Positions 20,622-30,135 of a DNA stretch of 30,615 nucleotides are shown piece after piece. A program made the position numbers and the translations under genes. A model generated the notes under the pieces. That model was not told where the DNA came from. It was given only the letters and a program-made list of their open reading frames with translations, and searched no databases. The stretch covers positions 1 to 30,615 of the forward strand of contig JAFEKR010000130.1 of assembly GCA_019022495.1 (NCBI GenBank), read 5' to 3'. The stretch is from Epichloe hybrida. Its lineage: Eukaryota > Ascomycota > Sordariomycetes > Hypocreales > Clavicipitaceae. Numbering within the stretch: the first letter of the stretch is position 1; the number at the start of each line of letters is the position of its first letter.

Positions 20622-21838
20622 TTAAAACCGATGACTCTTGCTTTTCGCTCGGTAAGCCGTGTAGCCGACGTAACCGCCACCGAGAACCATGATAAACAAG
20701 AAAATTTTGGCGAAAAACATGGCCCATGTACCACCTTCCTTGACAGCGTGGCTCTTGACGTTTCGTCCCTTGCTGGCTCCAGCGCGATTGTTGCTCGAAG
20801 TGACCGGGCTGTTGTACAGGTTCTTGGTGGACACGGAGATGATGTCGTGGTTATCGCTGAGCTCGCCCGTCTCTGCGCTAAAGCCCAGGTACGCGATGTT
20901 GGGAATTTGAGGGGGGCTATTCACCTCGAAGCACGACTGCCACTCGTCTTCTTCTTTGTACTGAAGGTCTAGCTTCAACTGCTTGTCCTGGATATAAGTA
21001 AGACGCATCTTGGTAGGAACGCTGGCATGTCGGATGCCTCGAGCCGAGCAGCCAGCCAGCTCGCCGTCTTTGCCATCATCATTTTTGTTATATGACTTTT
21101 GGCCGTCGCCATGCATGGCCATGACATAGGGGAAGACGACGCCAGGTCTGTTATTCTTGTATGTGTCGAAGAAGATTCCGAGACCCTCGAACCGATCAGT
21201 CGACCCAAACACCTCGCCCCTTTGGCCGCGCTGCTTGGTGATCCACATGGCGAAGCCATCGCCATATAACTGGTGCTTGCCAGATATTTTGAATTCAACC
21301 TCAACTTCCCAGTTTGTTGCGGTGAGAGGAACTCGCGAGAATAGCCAGCCGGACTGAGAGGGAAGGTCGGATGTCAGGCGGATGTAACTAATGACGATGT
21401 TTTTTTTAGCAGTTTATCCTTTCATGTTCTCTCGTCTTCTCTGCATCGATGGTCACCTGTGCTTTGAACGTACGAGTCGGTTCGAATGATGGTATCTCCC
21501 CCAAAATCAAACCATCGGCTCTGCATATCCGAATCGAGGTAAGGCTGGTTTCCGATGGTCATGTTAGCTTTTTCCTGGGGGGTTTTTTTGGGGGGCGGCA
21601 CGTCGCATCTGTTCCACCTCGTGAAGGGGTTTGGTGGTTTGTCCAGAACTGACCTGCTGAATGCTGTGGGTTCGAAGCTGTCGGGTTCCCCAATGCAATT
21701 AGAAGCGTTTTCTTCAAAAGCGAGCATCGCGACGAGTGTTGAACATACCGGGATACTCTTCAAGTCGGACGCATGGTCGGCCTGCGCAGTGCCTACTAGG
21801 CCTGCCAGGAGCGCGGCGGGAACAGCTGACAGCCGCAT
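20622..21838 (-). CDS. L-type lectin cargo receptor (VIP36/ERGIC-53-like)
   Basis: Type I membrane lectin of the early secretory pathway that binds high-mannose glycoproteins during ER-Golgi transport. Exons on the minus strand are 21749-21838, 21654-21677 (a 24-nt microexon), 21474-21544 and 20622-21387 (316 residues). Residues 1-20 (MRLSAVPAALLAGLVGTAQA) are a signal peptide. The exon joins read DLKSIP, LRTHSIQQ, PYLDSDMQSRWFDFGGDT, then SYIRLTSDLPSQSGW. The legume-lectin-like domain (about 30-255) includes GDGFAMWITK, the metal-binding GIFFDTYKNN, MRLTYIQDKQL, a conserved Cys pair and YLGFSAETGELSDNHDI. A Ser/Gly/Lys-rich stalk leads to a C-terminal membrane helix (MFFAKIFLFIMVLGGGYVGY) and a short basic tail, RAKSKSHRF, which may act in ER exit or retrieval. 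The gene is divergent from TIM13. Confidence 0.93.
21654..21677 (-). other. 24-nt microexon of the lectin gene
   Basis: The microexon encodes LRTHSIQQ. It is bounded by a CCGACAG acceptor and a GTCAGT donor and is in phase 0 on both sides. Without it the conserved LRTH motif between signal peptide and lectin domain would be lost, though the frame would survive. Confidence 0.8.
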
Positions 21839-22295
21839 TGTGATTGTGATGTATGTGTGCGCTGTGAAGGCAATTCGAAATCGCGAAGCAAGCAGGAAGA
21901 GTGCGGAAAGAGAAAGTACCAGTCCAAGCGCGGACAAGTCGTTGATGAAATGCCCAGCAAAGGCACCGGTGTCTCTATTTCGGTCTCCCTGTCACCAGCG
22001 TATGACAGAGCAAGTTTGGTCTGTTGCAGAGTTGGCCACTTAGCACAGCTGTCCTCTTCCAAAACGGGGCCAAATGGCGTTCGGAGAGCTGGAAAAAGCT
22101 GGTGTGGCTGAAAAGGCGCTCTCACCAGCCACAGATGCAACAACAACTTTTCGATGTCCAGTTCCCGTCTTTGCTAGCGAGCTATTATGACATCTTGAGA
22201 GCAATTGGATCGTACTTCCCACTGCCGTCACTGCTCAGAACATCGCACCACCGACACAAGAGCTGAGAGACACAATTCCCGAAAGCAAGCCCACA
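21839..22295. promoter_or_regulatory. Divergent promoter region between lectin gene and TIM13
   Basis: The gap of 457 bp contains the start regions of two genes transcribed in opposite directions. I see no repeat or additional coding sequence. Overlapping open frames on both strands have no recognisable domain. Confidence 0.55.
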
Positions 22296-22649
22296 ATGGA
22301 TTCCGGTTCCGTCAAGCAGTCAGTGATGAAGCAGGTTCTTACCGAGGCGAACCTGGCCAATGCTCGAGTCCTCATCGAGGTATGCGCAGTCTGCGAAATG
22401 CATTCTACTCTCCCGTCCCCACGACCTGTCCTCGCTTCTGGCTCGCACGTGCTGATCTTGGGGTTCTAAATGTAGAAACTCCAAGAGAACTGTTTCGAGA
22501 AATGCGTACCCAAGCCCGGAAGCTCCTTGTCGAGCGGCGAACAGACATGCATGACGACTTGCGTGGAGAAATACATGGCTGCGTGGAACCAAGTCAATTC
22601 CGCGTATATCAACAGAATACGTCAAGAGCAGAGCAATCCCAGCTCATGA
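22296..22649 (+). CDS. TIM13: Mitochondrial intermembrane-space import chaperone Tim13
   Basis: Small Tim protein that forms a hexamer with Tim8 and escorts hydrophobic precursors across the intermembrane space to the inner membrane. Exons are 22296-22379 and 22476-22649 (85 residues); the 96-nt intron has donor GTATGC and acceptor TGTAG. The spliced protein begins MDSGSVKQSVMKQVLTEANL and contains the twin CX3C motif, CFEKC and CMTTC, separated by a short loop (VPKPGSSLSSGEQT), followed by VEKYMAAWNQVNSAY. The four cysteines form the two disulphides made by the Mia40 pathway. There is no cleavable presequence, as is normal for the family. Tim8 and Tim9 relatives share CX3C, but the KPGSSLSS and EKYMAAWN segments fit Tim13 best. 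Confidence 0.95.
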
Positions 22650-22923
22650 AATGTGGCTTATCGAGGAATCAGTTGAATCGGACAATGATGGGCCGAGTTT
22701 GTTTCCATTGGCAGTATACTATCGTGGAAAATTGTAATTTATGAACGACTCTTGGAAGACCGGATATAGGTGTGTATACTAGACGACCATGTTTGGGGTA
22801 CATTTTCTGAGCATGCACAAATGGCAGTGGCTTTTTTGCAGAGAGTCGTTGTTCGCCCAATGAGTTAGTACATCCCGTCAAATCACCGCAACCCGTGACT
22901 GTCGTCATTTCTTTCTTGGGTAT
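22650..22923. other. Convergent intergenic region (TIM13 / NSRP1-like)
   Basis: The region contains the 3' ends of two convergent genes and nothing else that I can support. Confidence 0.55.
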
Positions 22924-24153
22924 CTATTCTACAGCACCAACCCCTTGCTTCTTGGCCTCTTCTGCGGCCTTCTTTCTCGCAAGGTAACGCTCCTTTGCGC
23001 TTGAAATGTCAGTCTCGGTCTTCCTGCTCTTGGATGCCCGCTCCACTTCCTGCCGTTGCGCTTCCTCAGTCTCTCTCGATCGTTTCAGTGACTGTTCCAG
23101 TTGTTCCTCCATCATGCGAGTCTGACGCTCCCTCATAGCCTGTTTTCTACCAAACTGCATGCCATCTGTGGTTCTCTTCTCGGTCTCCTTCGGACGTTCG
23201 GCGTCTCTCTTGACCTCCTCCTTCTTTTTCGAGCTGATATTGAGGCCGCCCCTCAGCAGCTGCCTTTTATCGACCACTTGTCCATCCTCATTGACTGCGA
23301 CAGAGGCGCCCTTCTCATTCAGCTCTTTTGCCAAATCAGCTTCTGACTTTTCCAGACTCGGCTCGTCAGACCGCTGGTTGTCCTCCGCGGTCGGTCCGTG
23401 CTTCGCCTTTTCCGCCGTCGCCTTGACAATCTCCGTGTGCCTCGCCTCATCTTTGTCCAAGAGTTTTCGGTAGAACGCAGACATGCCCCCTCCTTCATTC
23501 TTCTTGGCCTCCTCTTCCTCTCTGCGTTTTTCCTCTTCCTCCAATCTCTTGTTTTCTTCCTGCTGCTTCTTGTATGCCTCTGTCACGAACTTTTCTTTAT
23601 CGGCGAATTCGTCGCCTTCGGCTGCTCTTTCGCGCGCAATCTTCTTCTCCTCTGCGATCAAGGCGTCTCGCTTTCGGACCTTGGCTGCCTGGAGAAGGCT
23701 GTTCATGTATTTAGGTTTTCGCTCGGCGTCCTCTATTGTCGCTTCCTTGTTTGGTTTTAAAGAGTCGTACACTGAGTCGTATTCGTAGACACTGGAGTCC
23801 AGTTCTGTTGCTGCCTGGGCATTTTTCTTGGACGCCAGTGAGCTGGATAGATCGCCGAGCATGGCGCTGTTTTGAGGTTTCGATTTTAGTTTGGGGGGTT
23901 GTGACGGGAGGTCTGATTTTAACTTGGCTTTCTTTCGTGAATCCGAGGTTGATATTGCTGCGCCAAAGCCGTCCAGATCGCCGCCGCCGATGTTTTGGAG
24001 TACCACCTCCCCTTTGCTGTGCTCATTGCCTGAGTCTTCGTCATCATCTGCAGCTCCAAAGGCTGATGGCTTTTTTGACAGGGTCGCTTTCGGCTTCGTT
24101 GTGCTGCTGGTCTTTTTGGATAGGTTGAGCCCAAAGGCTAGGGGCTTGCTCAT
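22924..24153 (-). CDS. NSRP1-like nuclear speckle splicing regulator (DUF2040 family)
   Basis: Related to human NSRP1 (CCDC55), a nuclear speckle protein that affects alternative splicing; the fungal role is inferred. It is a single exon of 409 residues from the ATG at 24153. I chose this start because it gives MSKPLAFGLNLSKK, the usual N-terminus; upstream in-frame Met codons (24267) only add a non-conserved 38-residue stretch. The conserved domain (about residues 120-250) reads SSVYEYDSVYDSLK, ERKPKYMNSLLQAAKVRKRD, AEEKKIARERAAEGDEFADKEKFVTEAYKKQ, then a strongly charged Glu/Lys/Arg coiled coil. Further on are GMSAFYRKLLDKDEARH and a Lys/Arg/Glu-rich helix (residues 330-409). The protein has no membrane segment. 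The promoter is shared divergently with the LysM-protein gene. Confidence 0.88.
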   Translation of the reverse strand: MSKPLAFGLNLSKKTSSTTKPKATLSKKPSAFGAADDDEDSGNEHSKGEVVLQNIGGGDLDGFGAAISTSDSRKKAKLKSDLPSQPPKLKSKPQNSAMLGDLSSSLASKKNAQAATELDSSVYEYDSVYDSLKPNKEATIEDAERKPKYMNSLLQAAKVRKRDALIAEEKKIARERAAEGDEFADKEKFVTEAYKKQQEENKRLEEEEKRREEEEAKKNEGGGMSAFYRKLLDKDEARHTEIVKATAEKAKHGPTAEDNQRSDEPSLEKSEADLAKELNEKGASVAVNEDGQVVDKRQLLRGGLNISSKKKEEVKRDAERPKETEKRTTDGMQFGRKQAMRERQTRMMEEQLEQSLKRSRETEEAQRQEVERASKSRKTETDISSAKERYLARKKAAEEAKKQGVGAVE

Positions 24154-24732
24154 GGTGATGGCTCGTGCGCTGCTACATGCAGCTTTGGTAAGGACGCCCT
24201 CTTTGGAAGGTGGCAGAAGATTGTTCGCTGGTTGTTTTAGTGGGGGACGATATCGCTCGTGGGTCATGGAGGATCATTGGCGTCGTGGCGGTTGTAAGTT
24301 GAAGGTTGTCGCACAAGAGAAGCATCAGAGGTGGCGGCGGACCAGCTGGAAAAATCGGGCTCCACTTGACTTGTCCAGCAACCACCCCCCCCCCCCCCCC
24401 TCTGGTGATTCATAGCATGTTATTACATACGGAGTTGTAGTTGTCTAGAGACAACACGTTGCGACAACTTGTTATTTTCCTCGCCTCGTTCACGCTACAG
24501 TCAATTGGACATCAAGCCAGTCATTTCATGTTGTATATAGTATGATACGCCAACAGATTGCTCGGACCGCGACATTCAACTCATAGCCAACATGGGTGGT
24601 CAAGTCATGACGTGATTTGTCATGCGACCTTCGACGTCACCTACAACGCAGACGACTCTCATTATCTTCCACTTCACCACTTGCCACCACCGCAACGTTT
24701 CTACAGGACCATACATCCCCCCCAAAGTCGCC
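24154..24732. promoter_or_regulatory. Divergent promoter region between NSRP1-like and LysM-protein genes
   Basis: The region contains the promoters of both genes. Notable elements are a run of 16 C at 24385-24400, a TGACGTGA word near 24608-24615 and a CGACGTCA word near 24632-24640, similar to the CRE-type site near the P5C reductase gene. I see no other gene. Confidence 0.5.
24385..24400. repeat. 16-bp poly-C run
   Basis: Sixteen consecutive C residues about 230 bp upstream of the NSRP1-like start. Long G/C homopolymers are rare in this window and are also prone to sequencing length errors. Confidence 0.85.
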
Positions 24733-25620
24733 ATGATGGAATCCTGCTCTACCTGCGCAACCTTGCTCCCTCTACAACACTCCATCTCTTCCGAAAAGAC
24801 ACCCGAGGATCGAACTGTCTCGTGCTGTGGGAGAATCATATGTGGCGAATGTATCCAGGCAAGTCGCCACCACTCTCTGCCAACCTCCCCTCCGAAAAAG
24901 AATCCATTAGGCAAAAAAAAAAACCAGCAAGCTGATAGTTCTCTTTTTGCCTAGGGAAATTCCCGGTTTGCCGAATATTGCCCATACTGCCAAATATCTA
25001 GCACGCCCACATCATTACCCCAGCATCTCAGAGATCCGCCTTCTTACAGGCTGGTCCCACTGTCCAAGACGAACATAACCGGCTACTCTACTGCCCCGCC
25101 ACCATATACTCTTGCGGGGGAAGATGCTTCAAATCCTCGGCACTTGGGGATGCAAGCTTTTGAGGGAAATGAAAAGGGCATGGTTGATGATACTCTTCAT
25201 TTCTTGAATCATGACCACGACAGCATCACTTCTCTGTCGTTTCGGTATGGAGTTCCCGCGGCGGCTCTTCGGCAAGCCAATAACATTACAAGCGATCATC
25301 TGTTATTAGGGAGACGTACTGTTTCTATTCCTGGGAGATACTACAAAGGCGGAGTGAGCCTTTCTCCGCGGCCGATAGATGGAGAAGACGAAGAAATACG
25401 GAAAAGCAAAATCAGGCGATTTATGACATCCTGTAAAGTGTCTGATTATGACATTGCCGTTCTGTACCTCGAGCAGTCGGACTATGACCTCGGCTCTTCA
25501 GTAGAGGCGTATCTCGGTGATGAGGCTTGGGAGAGGAAACACCCCAAAGACGGCTCTGCGAAGGCGCCATCGAAGCTCAGAAATCGAGGCTCGTTTTGGC
25601 TCGGGCTTAGCACGCAATGA
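24733..25620 (+). CDS. LysM-domain protein with N-terminal cysteine cluster, no signal peptide
   Basis: Probable intracellular protein of unknown function. Exons are 24733-24858 and 24955-25620 (263 residues), joined across a GC-AG intron; the join gives CGECIQ then GNSRFAEYCPYCQ. The N-terminus has C5, C8, C31, C32, C37, C40, C51 and C54, a treble-clef or RING-like arrangement (CxxC, CCGRIICGEC, CPYC) that probably binds zinc. A LysM motif covers about residues 121-168 (DTLHFLNHDHDSITSLSFRYGVPAAALRQANN with a DHLLLGRRTVSIPG end, here cited by its parts). The C-terminal part (about 193-235: MTSCKVSDYDIAVLYLEQ, VEAYLGDEAWE) resembles a UBA-like three-helix unit. No signal peptide or membrane segment is seen, unlike secreted LysM effectors that bind chitin. 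Confidence 0.85.
24859..24954 (+). other. GC-AG intron in the LysM-protein gene
   Basis: The donor CAG/GCAAGT is the strong consensus of GC-AG introns, and the acceptor is TTTGCCTAG. A branch-like GCTGAT lies about 20 nt before the acceptor. Only this donor keeps CIQ and GNSRFAEYCPYC in one frame. Confidence 0.85.
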
Positions 25621-25925
25621 CACATTGCATGCACAGTATCATACAGTGTATATTAGTCGTTATAGTCGTTATATTTGACACTTGGATGTGCTAGAAAGGC
25701 ACCTTTTCAACTCATGAATAACCAGTCCGCCAAGGACTTTAGATCATGTCCGCTAACGCCGCCTCCCAGCTAGGTACCGTGTTAACAGAAAATATCATAC
25801 AACGCATCAAATGGTGTCTTATTCAATCGACGCATCCATATCTTAAAATGCAGATCTAGTGCGGATGTCCTAGCAACACTGTTAGCTTGCTACTGGACTG
25901 GTGTTGGGGAGTGGAAATTTTTCCT
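25621..25925. other. Convergent intergenic region (LysM-protein gene / RSE1)
   Basis: This is 305 bp of AT-rich 3' sequence of two convergent genes, with a short direct repeat TAGTCGTTATAGTCGTTATA near 25654. Nothing else was seen. Confidence 0.55.
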
Positions 25926-28900
25926 TTAACGTACGGAAATCTTCCTCTCAATCTCCCGGACTGAGCGATCCAGTTCGCCGGCAATCATCTGCTTCTTATC
26001 GTTGGAGAGCAGAGTATAACGTTCACAAAGATCTCCGTCAATGAAACCCTTCACGGGCGCATAGTATCCCCGGTACATAAGATGATCTCTGCCGGCCAAC
26101 GGTGGATCCTCGGTCCGCAAATGTTGCTCGAGGCTTTGGAAGAAGTCTGCATCTTCACGACTCACAAGAGGAATGAATACACCGATAGTGCCCATTAGTC
26201 CGCTCCATAGTAACACGTCTTGTCCGCCAACAACCAAGCTTGTTTTCGTCATGCTCGTCGGAATATCTTGAGCGTAAAAATGACACATCAAATCAACACG
26301 CTGTGATGTTCCATGGAGGTAGTCCCTTGCATTCATCAGATGCAATCCAGACTGCTCTTCATCAGCCTCTTCACTTGCCTTTGTGGGGCACCGCACGATC
26401 CATATGTTGCCAAATTTGTCTCCACCAGCAACCGTTTCATAGTCAACCATGGCTGTACATGTTGTCCATCTGGCAGTGTTGTCATCCACAAAGGGTATCA
26501 GCTTGTTGGTTGTAGACTTATAGGTAACGTAAGTGACGCCTTGTTGTACATCACCGACGATGATCCGACTACCTTGAGTGTTTAGTGACACTATTTGCTG
26601 TGGTGCGACTTCTGCTTGCGCTTTTCGTAGCATTTGACGCATGCCAAGATCGTAAATTCTGATTGTTTTGCCAACCCCTGCCAAGAGTTTGCCTTGGAAC
26701 GGCAGCAGTGCCAAAGTTGGTTCTTCAATTTTGGTCTTGTGAATGAACTCGAGCTCTCGCCCATCTTCTTGAAAGCGATAGACATAGATGTATGCTTCTG
26801 AGGAGCTTCGAGGGTTGACAACCATGTCTTTGCCCGTACCAACTATGAGGAAACTCTCATTATCTTGGCTTGCAAATGGAACAATGGCTGCGCTGACAGC
26901 AGACTCGTTGTTTTCAAAGTCGATGGTTTGGAGGACTTGCGGTTCTTCAGACGTGGGGTCTATAACGTTGATACATGACGCCCATCGATGGTTGCCTCTG
27001 GGATAACCAAACTCTTCGGGAGGTAGGATTGCTGCGTCGCCGTTAACAACAGCAGGATCAGCCAGCAACTGAGCTCGAAGATCTGGAGGTAGAGTATTGT
27101 TGTCACTCTCGATGGTGTAAAAAAGGGGCTGCTCCGGATGTTTGATGAGCTTTCTGGGCGTGTAGGTCAGGGCAACGGACTTTTGTGTCAAAGTATCGCC
27201 GAGCCGGTCGATTGAGAAAATTCTAACACTGTTAGTGCTCCATTCACCTGCAAGAGTGTGCAATCAGGTGCCATTTAGGATTGAGATGCCGCTTCAGTAG
27301 GAACAATTGGAAAAATGCGTAATAAAGGCCTCATGGCCCGTAGGCATAGGTCCCAGATTTTCATCATTTCGGCTTCTTATGAGTGAGAAATGAAAATCGA
27401 AAGTTTGACTAACCTCAAAGACTGGCCTTGTATTCCGACGATACCTTCTTCACATTGCTCGCTGCTGAAATTCCAACCCCATTCGAGGTCCACATAATTG
27501 AGAGGCGTAACCACAAAACCCTTGGTGATCGGGTCAGAATATCCAAGCCAGGGTCGAGAGCTGAGACCTAGAACACAGGTGGTTCCCTGAACATTTACTT
27601 GGAACAGACGGACTTGCTTGGGACCCAAAAACTTTTGTCTGGTGTCTGTCAACTCGCCGGTAACTTCGTCAAGAACTGTGCGAAGATAGACACCAGAATG
27701 CAATCCGATGTGAAGGTAGAGCGTAGAGCCGCCGGATGAGGAATCATCCATGGCGATAATCGCAAGCGATGATGGCGCAGCTGTCAAGGCTTGCACTGAC
27801 TTGCTCTCAAGAGTCGACTCAGGGTCGAGACTGAGAATGCGAACTGTGCAGTCGTCACATCCTACAGCAAGAAACGAGCTTCGAACTCGGCCCTCGGGAA
27901 CCTCTCCAAGGCTGAGGCACGTCACAGTGCCAAACATTTCTTTCTTTTCATCATACTCTGCAAGCGAGCCGTCTGAGTCCATTTCGAAGTAAACGATCTC
28001 GCCAGAGCTAAGTGCAATGGCAACTTGGTGGGCGTTCGTAGATGCTGCTACGATGGAACGATGTTGAGGAGCGTCCCATTCATTGACCTTGCCATTGCGG
28101 ATATGCCGTATGCCTTTCGGGTGAACTTGGATCAAGCCATCGTCACCCAAAAGTTGAGCTGCTAATGTCGGCACGCTGGTGGAAAACCCAGAATCGCTCA
28201 CCTCCTCAACTGTCTCACCAATGCTGAGAACAAGCGTGCCGTTGGTAAATGACAGGACAATATACGCATCATATTGTTCCCCTCTGTTGAGTTTCAGAGT
28301 CCATACTGCCGACGGAATGCCCGGCAATTCGGAGGCCACAATCTCGTTCACTTCCAGGCCATGTCTCAACATCCTGAAGGTGCTTCGTGCGCCATTGCCG
28401 CAAACGGTGTAAATCTGCGGCGCATCCTCGCCGGTCAGATTGGCAACTTTGCAATCCATCAGCGGATTCATCGATGGAATGCTCTCTACCAAAGCTAAAT
28501 TTTCGGCTGGACGAGGATAAAAGTAAACTGGTTCATATGAGGCTTGAGGATCCACGGGGAAATCATCGCTGCTGAATTCAAGTTCGTCATCATCGTCGCC
28601 TAATTTCTCAAACTGGTAAAAGGAGAAATTGCCGAATTGGCTGGCAACATATAGGAACCCGCTCTTCAGGATGCAAAGACTAGTCGCGACAGGGACGGTG
28701 TCAAAATATTTAATCTTGAGCCTCCTCACTTCACCAGTCGGGTTGCCCTCCTCGTCTTCAACCATATCGATGGTGACCTTTAACAAATCACCATCCTCGG
28801 TTTGTAATAGAAAGAAGAAGGCACCAGCACTGCCTTTCAGCTTGTGCATTACGCCGGACACAATAGTGCGTTTCCGCAAAGGGTCCTCTGTTGCGCCTTT

Positions 28901-29852
28901 TCTCCGGGGAACCGGGACACGGAAGGCATCTTGATTTGAATGTCTATAGGTGATGCTCTCCTCGCCACAGACAAGAACCCCACTGGGGCCGTCGTTGCCG
29001 CCAGGTACTTGAAACAAGATAGATGCAGTGGGGTCCACAGGTTCTGACCATTTTCGAACGACGTGATTCAGACCCAAGTCGAGCTCATAGTAAACCAACT
29101 GGGTCTCGACTTCTTCAAGAGCTTGGCCGGTAGCGTCCTGATCTACCTCTGAATAATCAATCTCAAGTGCAGCAAAAACAGGATTTGCGTATCCCACATC
29201 CAACGCTGTCATTGCAATGACCAGCACGCCGGGTTTGTGAGCCTCGAGGGGCGAAGATATCGTCAACTCTGCCTGTGCACTCCGATTCAACACATAGACG
29301 AGCTTGTTCTTCTCGGTGGAAGCAATCAAGCACGCTCGACCCTTGGGGTCACAAGCAAGATATTCCCCGGGTATCACTCGCCGCACGCCAGATTTGCCGA
29401 ACGTTTCCAAATGCAATCGAGAAAAACGATTTTGGGCAGGCAGATACTCGATGATTGTGATTCGCCCAGAGTCGGTGGCAAGAATTAAGTAATCTTCGGG
29501 AAGCAAACACCGTAAGCAAATGAACAACCTGCTATGGATTTGGAAGGGGGAATCAAGCTGGGATGGTGACGCGGGATCATGACATTGGACAATGCAGAAG
29601 TGACGTACCTTTATTACTACCGGCCAGCCGAAAAGATGCGAGAGATCGAATTATCCCAAATATGTTGTGGGATAAAACAGTCGTGACCTTGCCCAAGGAA
29701 GGATCAGGTCGCAGCAACGTCAGCTGCGAGCCCGCGCCCGTTATGATGAGCTGCTCCTTGGTCCCTGCAAACTGGCCCAGCACCGCTTGAGCGACGTTGT
29801 TCGGTGGCTGGACTGTCAGCGAATACAGGAACATGTTCGAAGTAGTCGCCAT
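25926..29852 (-). CDS. RSE1: Splicing factor 3B subunit 3 (Rse1/SF3B3)
   Basis: Component of the SF3b part of U2 snRNP, needed for branch-site recognition in pre-mRNA splicing. Exons on the minus strand are 29609-29852, 27414-29493 and 25926-27222 (1206 residues, close to the family's usual 1200). It is a three-propeller CPSF-A/DDB1-like protein. The N-terminus [19 protein letters not shown] and the first-propeller segment [17 protein letters not shown] are typical; the first intron splits the Asp of that motif. The second junction restores [19 protein letters not shown]. The C-terminal CPSF-A region includes [22 protein letters not shown], the conserved end of SF3B3. The second intron (191 nt) is longer than most in the window. 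The gene is divergent from MSS51. Confidence 0.97.
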
Positions 29853-30135
29853 GATCCAATCTGGGCGCAGACCAGCCTGCGCGGCTTTACGAGGCTTGAA
29901 TGGCCGGTGGGAGCGTCCGCGTAGAAGTTTTTAAATATTCCATGTTGGAGCGGGACAAGCTGTAAAACTTCTGCCTTGTGGCAAGACGTGTTGGTGGTCG
30001 GCCTGGTGGAGGAACTATTAATGCGGCGCAGTGAGAGTGGGACCCTGAGCTTCTCCAAATAATCTGCCCCATCGGACATCAGCTGGAAGCTGGGATTGAG
30101 AACAGCCGTCGATTGCAGTGCGTTTACATTCAACA
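29853..30135. promoter_or_regulatory. Divergent promoter region between RSE1 and MSS51
   Basis: These 283 bp hold the promoters of two genes transcribed in opposite directions. A minus-strand open frame crossing it is antisense to the MSS51 start and looks fortuitous. Confidence 0.55.

Noticed and set aside
23101..24128. Plus-strand serine/phenylalanine-rich frames opposite the NSRP1-like gene
   Set aside because: Antisense to the Glu/Lys/Arg coiled-coil coding sequence, which creates long open frames on the other strand.
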